NCBI GenBank assembly: GCA_948567375.1
Contig: OX419759.1
Coordinates: 22,536,744 to 22,600,743 of the forward strand
Direction: 5' to 3'
DNA: 64,000 nucleotides
Origin: Lunularia cruciata
Lineage: Eukaryota > Streptophyta > Marchantiopsida > Lunulariales > Lunulariaceae
Both the position numbers and the translations under genes were made by a program. The notes below the pieces were generated by a model. It was not told the origin of the DNA and searched no databases. It was given only the letters and a program-made list of their open reading frames with translations. This document shows, one piece after another, positions 23,836 through 34,558 of the stretch; positions within the stretch are counted from its first letter, which is position 1; the number at the start of each line of letters is the position of its first letter.

Positions 23836-24320
23836 TTCTGTAGAATGTGACGTTTCTTTAAGTACTCTTTCCAGATTTCTCGGGTGAATTTAAAAGTTAA
23901 ATTTCCGTAATCGTCTATACGCCCCCGTCCAATTTCAAAGCGTGTAGTTTCTACGCGTTGTCTCGTAAATTCGTCCGGAAATTAATTCACTTCCGTAGCA
24001 AATATGCAATTGAAACCCCCAAATAGGTTCTCCAACATCTATCACAGCTCTCGGCCTGCCTAATGTTACTCGAAGTCAGAAAGTTTTCTGGTTGGTGTCT
24101 AGTAGCACTTAGCGTTTTCGAATGTGTCGCCGTTGGAATATCTGGTTAGTAATTCATGTCCAGTACTTGTTATAACGTGATTGAGTAGTAAGGTAATGAG
24201 AAATTCCTAACATCAGGTAATAGTAATGTAGTTGCAATCTTGTCGCCGCATGCTGAGCCCCTTAGCAACTTCGTTTCAGTCCTCCCGGCTGCCGTCCGAC
24301 GCGCCTCTTTAAATTGGATG

Positions 24321-24330
24321 ATATAAAAAC
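24321..24330 (+). promoter_or_regulatory. Candidate TATA box of the germin-like gene
   Basis: ATATAAAAAC lies about 320 bp before the ATG at 24644. It is the only clear TATA-like match in the expected direction and would give a 5' leader of roughly 290 nt. The position is inferred; no transcript data are available. Confidence 0.5.
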
Positions 24331-24426
24331 GCAACGGCTGAAACAGGTTATATATGCAGGTCAGGCAAGCAGGAATCGACTTGATTTCACCCGCTTAACG
24401 TCTACGTACCAGCCAAGCTCAAGAAC

Positions 24427-24519
24427 ATGTCTCAGACAATATATCAGAGAGCCAAGCAGCTGCTATCTCACACTGCTTTAAGCTCCCAAAACTGAAGTAA
24501 AATGCCTGCTCCCGCTTAG
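24427..24519 (+). promoter_or_regulatory. Two upstream ORFs in the germin-like gene leader
   Basis: If transcription starts at the TATA box above, the leader holds a 22-codon uORF (ATG 24427, stop 24493-24495) and a 5-codon uORF (ATG 24502, stop 24517-24519). Both precede the main ATG at 24644 and would reduce its translation. They could instead be removed with a leader intron, since a pyrimidine-rich CTTCTCAG occurs at about 24592-24599. Confidence 0.4.
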
Positions 24520-24643
24520 AGCCTACAGTACTGTTCCAACAGCTCTTCGAACCCGATCGCAATATTGCTTGCGGATAGATCTCTAATTGACCTTCTCAGA
24601 ATTCAACGGTTACGCTGTTCCAGTTCTCTTTGATTACAGAGTT

Positions 24644-25300
24644 ATGGAAAACCTTACTAACAGCAGATTTCTAGTGACCTTCCTTCTCTTGGGTCTCAGT
24701 CTACAGTTCGTACCAGTTTACTCCTCAGGGTCAGACCTCACATCCGACTTCAAGGTCCCGGAAGGCATAAATGCAACGACTCTGGATGGGGATTTCTTTA
24801 CGTTCACAGGCTTCAGAAACTTCAGCGCTGATCCAGTGAATTTTCCCTTCACATCTGCTAAGAGAGCAGATCTCAGTTCTTTCCCTGTTCTTGATGGCCT
24901 CGACGTATCCATCACTCTTATTGTGGCTCCAACTGGAACTCTCACTCCTGTTCACATTCATCCTCGTGGATCGGAGCTTGTGTTCGTCCTCGAAGGCACC
25001 ATTGATATCGGGTTTGTGGATAGCACTGACAAGCTGCGCAGTCAGACTCTGAAGCAGGGTGACATGTTTGTCGTACCTAAAGGTATGGTGCACTTCCAGG
25101 CTAACAACTATCGGGAAACTGTTAAGACTATCAACACTTTCGGCAGCTCCAGGCCAGGCGTCATAGGGCTGCCCATCAATCTATTTGGATCCGGTACTGC
25201 TGATGATATTCTGAAGAAATCTTTTGGAGTGGATGCAAATATAATAGACAAGCTTCAACTTGCGCAAGGAATTGGATCGCGCAGTCTTAACTTTAATTGA
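24644..25300 (+). CDS. Germin-like protein (apoplastic cupin), cysteine-free
   Basis: A single-exon gene of 218 aa, the usual germin-like length. ATG 24644 is the first ATG of the frame; the in-frame codons upstream of it contain none. Residues 1-27 form a signal peptide with a Leu/Phe-rich core (FLVTFLLLGLSL) ending near VYSS, so the product should be secreted. The cupin motifs are complete: HIHPRGSE supplies the first two His and the Glu of the metal site, and GDMFVVPKGMVHFQ supplies the third His. Two N-glycosylation sequons (NAT, NFS) are present. The two N-terminal cysteines that form a disulfide in typical germins are absent, and the protein has no cysteine at all. Germins are Mn-binding hexamers with oxalate oxidase or superoxide dismutase activity; which activity applies here cannot be told. 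Confidence 0.92.
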   Translation: MENLTNSRFLVTFLLLGLSLQFVPVYSSGSDLTSDFKVPEGINATTLDGDFFTFTGFRNFSADPVNFPFTSAKRADLSSFPVLDGLDVSITLIVAPTGTLTPVHIHPRGSELVFVLEGTIDIGFVDSTDKLRSQTLKQGDMFVVPKGMVHFQANNYRETVKTINTFGSSRPGVIGLPINLFGSGTADDILKKSFGVDANIIDKLQLAQGIGSRSLNFN

Positions 25301-28221
25301 TCAAGATATTACTGACACATTGCTCAGTATATTACAGATTATTTAGAAGTGTTGGTCAACGTTGCAGTGTGGACATTGAGTAGGATAGAGTTATTTGGAG
25401 GGATTCGCCGTGCTTTCTTTCACGAGATTGTCTCTAAGAAATTAAACAAGTTGAGCTCATTTCACCCTTTCAGACGTGAGGCTGTCTCTCAGCGAGATTG
25501 ATCGGAAGAAAACTTTCTGCAGATGTTTGCAAGTTTTAGACACACTTCAGCAGTTGATAAGAATCTTGACGAGTGCTCCTTCAAATGCCTAGTATAAATC
25601 TATTGTGGATGGTATATTAAAGACCATTGCATAAATCTCTGAAGTATCTTTTCCACCCACGTATTATCCTCACTCAATTCGCATGTTTTCAACAAGAAGT
25701 TTAGGGTCATGTCCAATGAACAAACATGAACACAATTTCATATATGATACTGAATGCAATACTGGGGTGGTTAGCAAGCAAGTAAACAAACAATATGCGA
25801 TATCGTGATCATATGTTAATTTTCATGTGCTATTTAATTTTCTAGTCCTGAGCAGTTCCCGCACATACTTGCACTCTAGACAGTATCGGATTCCCGGGAC
25901 GTCACCGAGATCCCAGCGGAAGGCTAAACTTGACCAGTTAGCCAAATCTGCAAGAAGAGCATGAATAGTGTTCAACTATAATGTACATTCATTAGTCGGA
26001 ACTTGACTGACGAGGAAGATCTGTGTAAAGAGTACTAAAATAGCATTCGATCTTCACGCGTTTCATCATATCATACATGTTGGCCTACAGGCCAACATGC
26101 ACGATATGAGGCAACGCGTTTAGTAAACGGAACTTAACTTATGGGGAACATCTGCACTTGATAGAATCCTCATATGTTTCAATGTAGTTTACATGTTAGC
26201 CTGCATGCGGGATGGTATGAGTTTATTACTCACGAAGTAAAGATCGAATGTGCCTAGACTTAAAACTACCACTTCTGCGTTCATCAGCTCTCTCGTGGCG
26301 GCTGGACAGGGACAGCGACCTTTCTCTGGCGAAGTCCGCCCCTTCCTTCGCAAACGTGAGGTAATCTCGGTCGGGAAAGTTCGGCAGTAGCGATGATGGA
26401 AGAAACGCAAGGTCTTGCAAGCTTGGTCCGGGCGTGAAGCAAAATCTAGCTATTATCCACCTCTTTAAACAGCTTTCCCAATGACATTTAACAGGAATTG
26501 CCATCAAATTTTGACATGCCTTGAAGAGCAACCATGTTTTAAACCAGAAGAAGAAAAAGAAATTTGTAATGTTTGTTCTTACCTTCTCTTAAGGACCGGG
26601 AGTTGAAAAGTTCTCACTCTTGTTTCGATTTTTTGATTTTGTTGCTTCGATTCTCTGATTGTGCTTACTTATTTGCTGGTACTCAAGGAGCCCGATCTTC
26701 TGGTATATATAATCATTTGCATTTCATGTTATCGTCATCTGGAATCAAGTCTGAATGTTTGGACTTGGTGTCCTGATTGATCCTCGATCCTTTCAATCGA
26801 ATATCAATATCTTGGTTCCTCTCATGGGTCCTTCGACATATAAAGCAGTATCTACCATACTTCAGCAGATGAAACACTCGTCGTGCGACGTATGATCGTC
26901 TGAATGAAATAGTGTCCTTTCTGCTAGAAACTCCGCAAGACAATTCCCCATTAACAGAACAAATTTGATATACAGGAAAAACTATCAATATTAGGTGTAT
27001 TTCGTTCTCATATGGATGACCGATAATATCCATCACATACGTTTATAATTATAAAAAAAGGAAAAAGATAATAAAAAAAACATAAAAAAATGAATGTTTT
27101 AAGAGTACAATTGAAATTGTACTGAAGATATTTTGATTTTCTACTTGTGTGGTACGGAAACATAGTCTGTCTTATCTCTTACTGATGAATGTCATATCGA
27201 ATTATACGTAAAAGTTACAGTCCGTAGTCTATCAGTCATGGTTCTTCTCTTATATGATATTTCAATCTCAAGAAAATATGATCTACTCAAACCGCTACAG
27301 CGAAAGTTATACTTTTCACTTTCAGTCAATTTCATGCCTAGCTATCCAAAGACAAGCAAGTATAAAGTTTATGGAGACCGCCATTATGGATCATTCTCAG
27401 CTTGAGATGTTATTTTTTCCAAGCCTGATACTAATTACATTTAAATCTGATGGATTACAGATAGTTTGGGCTGTCCATCCTAAACAGAAATATACTCTAG
27501 TGATTCTTCAAATCACTCAGTGGATTAACGGTATGCTTAGATAAAGGAGCATTTTTCCTGTTGTCGTAGAATTCTCTAGCGACAACTCTCTTGATGTTCA
27601 AGCATATCTCCATTCAAGTGCACCACCAAAGCAGATACTGTGCCTCAAAGAATGTGCCTCACAGGGTGAATGACCTCTGCACGTACTCGAACCTGGAGGA
27701 TTGAAATTTAATAAACAGGCCTCTGAAGTCAGAAAACGAACTCTTCGGGAGAGAATAACAAAGGTAATTGGATCGGAAACTGTGCTGTGAAACGATAGGA
27801 AGCTCCGGGCTTGATTAACGTATTGATTAACGTGCTCGGTAGAGCTTTGTCTCATATTCATACCTGTCCAGAACTAATCCCCCGTGCAATGGCCATAGTA
27901 GTATGATATGACCAGCTGAGAGAATGTATAGAGCAGTTACCCACGTAGACAACTAAGGAACTTGGAAGTTTTCCATCAGAATAATCCCAGTGGAAGTCGT
28001 GTGTATTTTCTAGGCCATTTTCTTGAAGCTTCTCAACGGGACTTTAACAAGCCAAATCAGTGATTCAGTAACCTGGATATTTAACATTTCCTTCGGGACC
28101 TGTCTATCCTCGGTTTTAGATTCTTTATGATGTTGATACTAACAAACTTGTTCTGCACGACTCTTCTCTGAGTTCAGCAAATACTTCTCTCCATATGCTC
28201 TGTCAGCCCTAGAAGTTCCTT
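25301..28221. other. Intergenic, germin-like 3' region to PGS1 3' region
   Basis: No gene recognised in about 2.9 kb. Contains the degenerate duplication at about 25989-26220 with its palindrome. The last few hundred bases probably include the 3' UTR of the minus-strand PGS1 gene. Confidence 0.5.
25989..26220. repeat. Degenerate tandem duplication of about 125 bp with a palindrome
   Basis: Two units start near 25994 and 26122. They share CGGAACTTGACTGACGAGG versus CGGAACTTAACTTATGGGG, GA..ATCTG, and later ACATGTTGGCCT versus ACATGTTAGCCTGCATG and GATATGAG versus GGTATGAG. The first unit contains a perfect 11-bp-arm palindrome at 26076-26099 with a 2-nt loop. Confidence 0.6.
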
Positions 28222-30861
28222 TCACAACCAGCTCCTAACAAGGTTTGACACCTTGGCTGCCATGTACCCACCTGCTCGCTCAGCATCTAAGAAACTATTG
28301 GAATCCACCTTCAATGCCCTAGAAAATAAACTATCGCGTTCTGCCTTTAGCTGATCCTTTAAGCGGATGTTACTGGTTATGACAAACAGTTGTGCTTCTA
28401 AATCACGATCTCTTGACCGATAACCAAAGTTGGAGCTGCCTACAAGTGTAACACTCGGAACAGGAGAGCCGCCACCAGGAAGTGTGCACCACAAACCCTT
28501 AGCATGGAACGTCCATGCGGATCTTTCATACTCACAGATAGATAAACCATTTTTCCAATCAGAAGGGTCGGTTTTACAATACCGGCGGTCCATGTGTTGT
28601 GATCTCTCGTACAAACTCTGTTCAAGTAAAGAATAGGCACGGGGAATAAGCCCTGAGACTCCAGCAGATCCATAGAAACCATTCGCCTGAAGATACAGAA
28701 TCGGGAAAAGTAGAAGTCAGCAACTCTGACCACAAAGTGATTGTGTTTTCAATTTCGGATAAAACTGATCTAGAGACTCGCGGACTTGACGAGACTGCTC
28801 ACAAGATGCTACAAACCACTAAAGTAATTTAATGTCACAACCAAGGTTCCAGTTACCTTGGGTGAGGCAGTAAGAATTTCCACAGCGTTTCGTTCCGCTA
28901 CTTCAAGCAACAAATCTTCATAATCAGGTGTCAAGTTGAAATATGGTGATGCTAGCTGCAAATGGGTGCCGGATGGTAGGCCTCTTAGCACTGACCTCGT
29001 ACACTCCTCATCCTGTCGGATACCCAGTGGGCCCATCTGAAGTGTTGGGAAGCACACGGTATCCCAGTCTTCTCCTTTCTCCGCCTGAAGTACACTTGAT
29101 TCAGCAGAAGGTGAAGCAAGTAATAGCTGCACTGACGACGCCATTTGTGCACAAAATTTCTCCCGACTTTCTAAACTCCCGGATTCGGAGTAAGATGATT
29201 TCTTCAGCAGAAGTCGCTTGTCTTTGCCAAGAGTGAACGAGTAAGACGCAACAACGTCAATCAAAGAGCAGAAATGGTGCGCCAGAAGCGGAGATTTCCG
29301 AAACCAAATGTAACGATCTTGGCGATCAGTGAAGTAGGAGGAACTCAAATTAGCGCCAGTCATCATTACATCATCGTCGAAAATGAATGCCTTCAAGTGG
29401 CAGACTCCTACCACTTCGTTGACACGCGTAGGTAATAACCACTGAAGAGCTTTCGTCAGGTCTGGTGTGCGATATAATGAAACCTTGACTCTTTCACCGT
29501 CTTCAGAAGCCTTTGCTTGACGCCATTTTGCTGAATCTGACAGTAAAACGGTAGCGAGCATCGCTGCACTAGATGTAAACCGAGGATCCGTCGAATCATG
29601 AGTTGGGCGGGTGGCACGCAGGGCGTCGAAAAGCATGGTCACACGGAGGTCTGGGTTATCTGCAAGGGCCTCTGCAACAACATCCAGCTGCGGTTACCAA
29701 CCTTAAGGACCTCCTCAAGTAGGTCAATCTAGTTCGTAAGACATCAGAAGCTCCCAATAAATCAACCTACCCTACAGCAGACAATTCAGTCGAAAATACA
29801 CACAAGCCTTTATTATGTCATTTCCGCAGTTCAGCAGCGTGTATAGGACGTACTGTGTAAAACGGACAAAATGCTCCTCATTCAAAGGTACACAGATATA
29901 CAGACTTCCCAGGTTTTGGGAAGCTTTTACAAGAATTAAGTGCCCCAACACTAGAATTCTAAAGTCCTAGAGAGGAATGTCTGAGGCTGAAAATTGAAGA
30001 CATATATTAGCAAACTTTTTGTCCCCGATCATCCGATCATGAGGATTCTTAGTCCATACGTATACTTGATCGCCCTTAAAAATGAACTAGGGATGATTTC
30101 TTGTACTGAAATCCAGTTCCTGTTTGACCTAAAATATTTGACAGTATTACAATGACAATTGACAGTACCTAACCTTCATACATTAACATTCATTTATCCA
30201 ATTTGATAAACAATACCACCTAATTAGGTTTCACAAGAACCCGACCTTCGGCTTAAACGAATTCCAAACCAAAAAAGTACATGTCATAAACATGCCAAGA
30301 TCCATCTAGTGCAGGCATCGGACATGAAGCACGACATTTTCTGAGCTCTTCATCAGGCTAACATTTCTACACTCCCTGTTTATGACCTGACAGATTGATC
30401 AGAGTGAGAAATGCATTGCGTAATCTTCGATTTCGTTCCACCTTGTCAGTGACCCTTTCTTTTCACATCTGTCAGTAAGCACTATGATAAAAATCAGGGC
30501 AGAAACCGAGGAAAAGGGCAGATCCACCAACCAGCTCGGCCTCGAGCTTCCCGGTGCCAATGTAGAGAGACGCCATCGTGACTCGCTTTCGGGCCAATCT
30601 AATCCCTTGCTTGATCTCGTCGTAAAATTCACTAGGAGTCTCCAGAATAGAAACGTGCTCTCCTTTGACTGGAATCATCTTCGCAGATCCTGCAAGAATG
30701 TCAACCAGTTTCTGATGATCGCGCAAACTCTCAGAAACAGCAGTAGAACCAGCCAAGTATCGACCCTGCTGCACCCAAGGAGGCGTCCACAACCGAGGCA
30801 CAAGCGCGCTCACGCTGCGTGAACATTGAACCATTGCCATCTTCCTTGCAAGAAACCCCAT
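28222..30861 (-). CDS. PGS1: CDP-diacylglycerol--glycerol-3-phosphate 3-phosphatidyltransferase, PLD-type PGS1
   Basis: Minus strand, three exons: 30861-30532, 29687-28857 and 28686-28222. GT-AG introns of 844 and 170 nt lie between codons; total 541 aa, stop TGA. It makes phosphatidylglycerophosphate from CDP-diacylglycerol and glycerol-3-phosphate, the committed step to mitochondrial phosphatidylglycerol and cardiolipin. Residues 1-40 are basic and Ser-rich, like an organelle presequence. The family blocks run ASLYIGTGKLE, SLYRTPDL, NEVVGVCHLKAFIFDDD (first HKD: H207, K209, D214), GANLSSSYFTDRQDRY, LASPYFNLT, NGFYGS, TFHAKGLW (second motif: H448, K450, with no Asp, as is normal for PGS1) and SSNFGYRSRDRDLEAQ. 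Length and motif order match animal and yeast PGS1. Arabidopsis uses the unrelated CDP-alcohol phosphotransferase-type PGP1/PGP2, so this enzyme type is unexpected in a plant. Confidence 0.92.
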
Positions 30862-30950
30862 TGATTTCCCGCAGACAAGCTATCGATTAATGAACCTCTC
30901 CTTCCCCTCTCTCACTTATGGTGTATCCACATCAAATGTGAAATGCGAAT

Positions 30951-31089
30951 CTGCGATACATTAGTAACGCATTTTAACGAAGGTGTTATAGAAGACGGGT
31001 TCAATTGTGAAAAGTCTGTCTGCGATATGTTAGTAACGCATTTAATAATAAATAACGTATTACACAAGACGGGATTTGCAAAATACAAG
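30951..31089. repeat. Two-unit 69-bp degenerate tandem repeat upstream of PGS1
   Basis: CTGCGATACATTAGTAACGC at 30951 and CTGCGATATGTTAGTAACGC at 31020 begin two units. Both end in a GACGGG motif. They lie within 230 bp upstream of the PGS1 start codon and may be in its promoter or leader. Confidence 0.65.
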
Positions 31090-31999
31090 GAGAAGGTTGC
31101 ACTACTATTGTGGATAGAAAAGGGCAAAGGAAGTATGGCACCATAGTTCTTCATGATAGTATATAGGTTCATATTGTCACAAAGTGTAAACTAGTTTAAG
31201 TTAGGTGGATCATCGGCCTTATAGTACAAAGATGAAATCTTTTAGGCCAAAGCTCTTTGTGCTTGTAAATATCATACTCATGACCTTCTTCGTGAACGGT
31301 CAATTTTGTAATAGCAACCTTCATACATAGTAGCCAAAGGAGATGCTAGAAGTAGACAAATTTTTTTTGAAAGGCTGATCTGGCCTATGCTATGCATGCC
31401 ATGCTTAAATTTAGTTGGATTAAGATAAGATAGGATTAGGATCCCAAGCATGTGATTAAGATAAAATGGGATCCTAAGTGAATGATGTTGGATTAGCTTG
31501 GAGGTTATCAAGGAATCCACTTAACCATTAAATCCTTATGGGGAGGAGTAGGAACAATATAAAGGGCTTCAACCTAATATAAATTATGTTGATTTTTTTC
31601 AGTTGTACAATGAGTCAATTCTTTGCTCACAAAGCTTCATACCTTTGACACCTCTAAGATTTTATGTGTATGAGTCTACGTTATGTGATTGGTTATGCAC
31701 TTGGATGAGTAGTGGTGAGCAATTTTGTAGTAGGATCACAAGTGCTTGAGTACCATGAGGTGTATTTGCACTTGATCAGAATGTGTGATTTTTGAGGGAT
31801 TTGAAAAGGCAGACCAATGTGTGGAAGACTCAATTTTGATTTGGAGCATTGGATAGGACCACAATTAAAAAAAACAAACATCACAATTGATTCTCAAAAT
31901 GCAAGGGTAGTACATAGTTGCTATGGTTGTAGTCATTAGAACAATAAGACCTTCACGGTGAATCTACCCAAGAAGTAGAAACAAAACCTGGCACATGCC
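31090..31999. other. Transition to AT-rich repeat region
   Basis: No gene. A stretch near 31400-31450 (GATAAGATAGGATTAGGAT) resembles, in reverse complement, sequence near 55990-56010. The region is therefore probably decayed retroelement. Confidence 0.45.
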
Positions 32000-32100
32000 C
32001 TTTGACAACTAAAGATCAATGTAGTAATAGTATAAATGCAAGAGTAAGTCATTCCCATGAGGATACAAGTTGAAAATGGTTAAGAATGAAGGAAAGTATC
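32000..32100 (+). repeat. Repeat X fragment
   Basis: TAATAGTATAAATG, GGATACAAGTTGAAAATGGTT and AAGAATGAAG match the repeat at 51570-51760 in the same orientation, and at 49090-49290 and 61220-61414 in the opposite one. A TGACAACT near the start resembles the TGTGACAACCC end of the 61.4-kb copy. Confidence 0.55.
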
Positions 32101-32325
32101 CAGAAGCTGACACATATGGTGTCTTCAAGATCCATTCTTCAACCATATGATCCTCAACTACCTTGTTGGTTGATTTTGATACTTCTAACTTTGCAATTGG
32201 AGCCATGTTGTAACAAGAATTCCTAGATCTATTACATCCCATTGTCTTTGTGTCTCGCCGATTAAATACAACAAAAAGGAATTATCCTACTTGAGATCAA
32301 GAATAACTAGCAATGGTATATGCCA

Positions 32326-32991
32326 CTAAGGTATAGATGCATTATCTCTTGGAGAAACAACCCTTGCCACCAAAGTATCAGAAGTTCCACCATACTTGTA
32401 GCCTTGAAGAGGATGCACAACCTCCTTCACCACCAAATCACTCTCATCCTCTTCCAAACTCTCCTCCATACAAATTGCAATCTTGATAGCTTCAACCTTG
32501 GAAAAAAGCTTCTCATATCTCACCTTGCTTCTAATTTGTGGTCTCAACCCTCCCACAAAATTCTTGGTGAGCATGGCCCCTATGCCAATCATTGAAGTCT
32601 CCACATCATCCCCACCCTTCCTCAACACTATGCGAAATCTGGACTCTAACTTTTCCACTCTTTCCACATAGACTCTCACTTTCTCTCCTTCTCCTTGCTT
32701 GAGAAATGTAACCTCACTCATCAATCTCTCATAACTCTCATCAGGAAGAAAGTTCTCAATGATTACTGAAGTCAAAGTCTCCCAAGACTCCTCTTCCCCA
32801 TCTCTCCTCTCTCTCTTTTGGTATTCTGACTCATACCATGTAAGTGCTGCATCCTCAAAGAAATCTGGTAATAATGAGGCCCACTCATTCTTCCTCCTCT
32901 CATTGTTTCCTATGCAAGCTCTCTTGGAGTCTCTCACAAAGGCCTCCACATCTTCTTCATCCTTGCCAAAGAAAACCGGAAGTTTCTCCAT
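32326..32991 (-). CDS. Retrotransposon gag protein
   Basis: An intact 221-codon frame from ATG 32991. It begins MEKLPVFFGKDEEDVEAFV and continues with WASLLPDFFEDAALTWYESE, W..LTSVIIENFLPDE, FLKQGEGEKVRVYVERVEKLESRF and FVGGLRPQIRSKV. This is the pattern of the retrotransposon gag family (PF03732): a small FxG..D..A(F/W) start, the A..W block and the QG...V..Y...F..L block. It lacks its own zinc knuckle, which lies in a separate upstream ORF (33699-33226). It belongs to the element whose LTR and primer site are at 35248-34536. No protease or RT follows before the repeat at 32 kb. Confidence 0.75.
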   Translation of the reverse strand: MEKLPVFFGKDEEDVEAFVRDSKRACIGNNERRKNEWASLLPDFFEDAALTWYESEYQKRERRDGEEESWETLTSVIIENFLPDESYERLMSEVTFLKQGEGEKVRVYVERVEKLESRFRIVLRKGGDDVETSMIGIGAMLTKNFVGGLRPQIRSKVRYEKLFSKVEAIKIAICMEESLEEDESDLVVKEVVHPLQGYKYGGTSDTLVARVVSPRDNASIP

Positions 32992-33225
32992 CTTAACCCC
33001 TCACTATCTTTCTTTTCTCTCAATTTTTTTTTCTATTTTCTTTTCTCTCACTCTATTACTAATAGAGTATATACATGACTAACACCATCTGAGAATAATC
33101 CACTCTAGGGAACACAAAAGGTTCAGGTTGCTCCAAGATTTCTATAGCAACATCAAATCCTAGAGTGCATATTAATCTAACTCTCATGGATAGTTTATCC
33201 ATAAGTTGAAAGATTATCTCCATCA

Positions 33226-33699
33226 CTAATCTTGAGAACTAGCTGATGAAGGTGGTAGTATTTCTGTAGCTGTACTAAGACTCTCTCCAAGATCCTTCAC
33301 CAAAGTCTCAAAAAGTGATTTTACTCCACTACACTCATGTCCTTTTGGAAGTCCTTCAACTCCACAAACCTCACACAACTCCTTGGTCTTAGATCTTCTC
33401 CCTCCCAATCTTGGCAAAGAAGGTCCAACATGCAAACCCAAGTCAAGTAAGCCTCTCCTTTCCCTCAATCTCTTGCTCTCAAAGGTCAATGGACATGAAC
33501 TTGCCTTATGTCCCTTCTCTCCACACAGAAAGCACTTAGACTCACTCTTTCCTCCAAGTGGTGTAGGTTTTTGGATCCTCTCAACACTCTCTTCAAATTC
33601 TATTGTAAAATCTCTTTTCCTCAAATCCACGCCTACAATCACCTCAAACCCTTGGGGAACCTTGCATAATCTCAATTTCCACTCTTGATGACCCTCCAT
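33226..33699 (-). CDS. Zinc-knuckle ORF of the same LTR element
   Basis: A frame of 157 codons from ATG 33699. A perfect CX2CX4HX4C knuckle (CFLCGEKGHKASSC, residues 56-69) lies in the middle, and a second Cys/His cluster (CEVCG...GHEC) follows about 35 residues later. The first 50 residues match no family I know. It lies between the primer binding site and the gag-domain ORF. In ordinary gypsy elements the knuckle comes after the gag domain, so the order here is reversed or the two ORFs were once spliced or are rearranged. It is probably an RNA-binding nucleocapsid-like protein. Confidence 0.6.
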   Translation of the reverse strand: MEGHQEWKLRLCKVPQGFEVIVGVDLRKRDFTIEFEESVERIQKPTPLGGKSESKCFLCGEKGHKASSCPLTFESKRLRERRGLLDLGLHVGPSLPRLGGRRSKTKELCEVCGVEGLPKGHECSGVKSLFETLVKDLGESLSTATEILPPSSASSQD

Positions 33700-34535
33700 G
33701 TTCCCAAGATGAATCTAAACACTCAAACATGCTTTTTGTTGATCTCAAACTCCTCATACATGAGATCTCCACTCTGCAGAATTGACCCTTCCTCACAATG
33801 TCACTAAAATCTCCCAACTAGTATGTCACAGTCCTTTGAAATTTTGCACACTTGATCACAACTCTAGGATGTCCTTCCCTGCAAAATTTCATATCTTTTC
33901 ATCAAGCCATTTGGCCTAGACATCTTTCTATTTAGCACACAAATTTCAGATTTGGTCTGAAAACCACCCCCCTCACTTCAAAAACTCATAACGCCCTGTG
34001 AAAAAACGATCTCTCTCTAATTTTTGTGGCAGCAGTTAGGATACAACGCACTTAATTTTCTTGAAAATTTTTCAGTACAATTCACTGAAAATTGAAGAAA
34101 TGGAAGACTCTATACAATTTTCCAGAGAGCATGCAGTTGCGAGAGCACTTTACCCTATCAACTTGCAAAAATTCTAGCTCAGTGCGCATAGTAGCTCTGA
34201 TAATAATTTCAAGTGTGATAACTGAAAAATAACCCAAGCTATCATGTGTAGAAATTTCAAGTTCAGATCTCAAACTTGAGATTTTGCCCAAAATCACCTT
34301 AATCCCCAAAATCTGCAATCCACCTCACACAATCTCTCCAATTCCTCTCATGTGTACAAGATGTACAAAATCACCTCAAAGACATCATAATGACTACAGG
34401 GTATACAAATGGATCTTGGTTCTCTAACATAAGTTCAGCCCTCTCCTCTCCTAATGTTCTCTCCAAGTGAGCTCTCATAGCCTCCTTCTGCCTAATGTAG
34501 AATTGAACACGGAACATTATTTTGCCTTCTAGAGA

Positions 34536-34554
34536 GGTCCCGACAACGGAACCA
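34536..34554 (-). other. Primer binding site, tRNA-Asp-like
   Basis: Minus strand TGGTTCCGTTGTCGGGACC, a few bases after the LTR end. It resembles the TGGCGCCGTTGCCGGGGA site used by many plant Ty3/gypsy elements. Confidence 0.65.
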
Positions 34555-34558
34555 AAAA

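Noticed and set aside
24587-24643. N-terminal extension of the germin-like protein
   Set aside because: The upstream in-frame codons lack an ATG, and the extension would bury the signal peptide.
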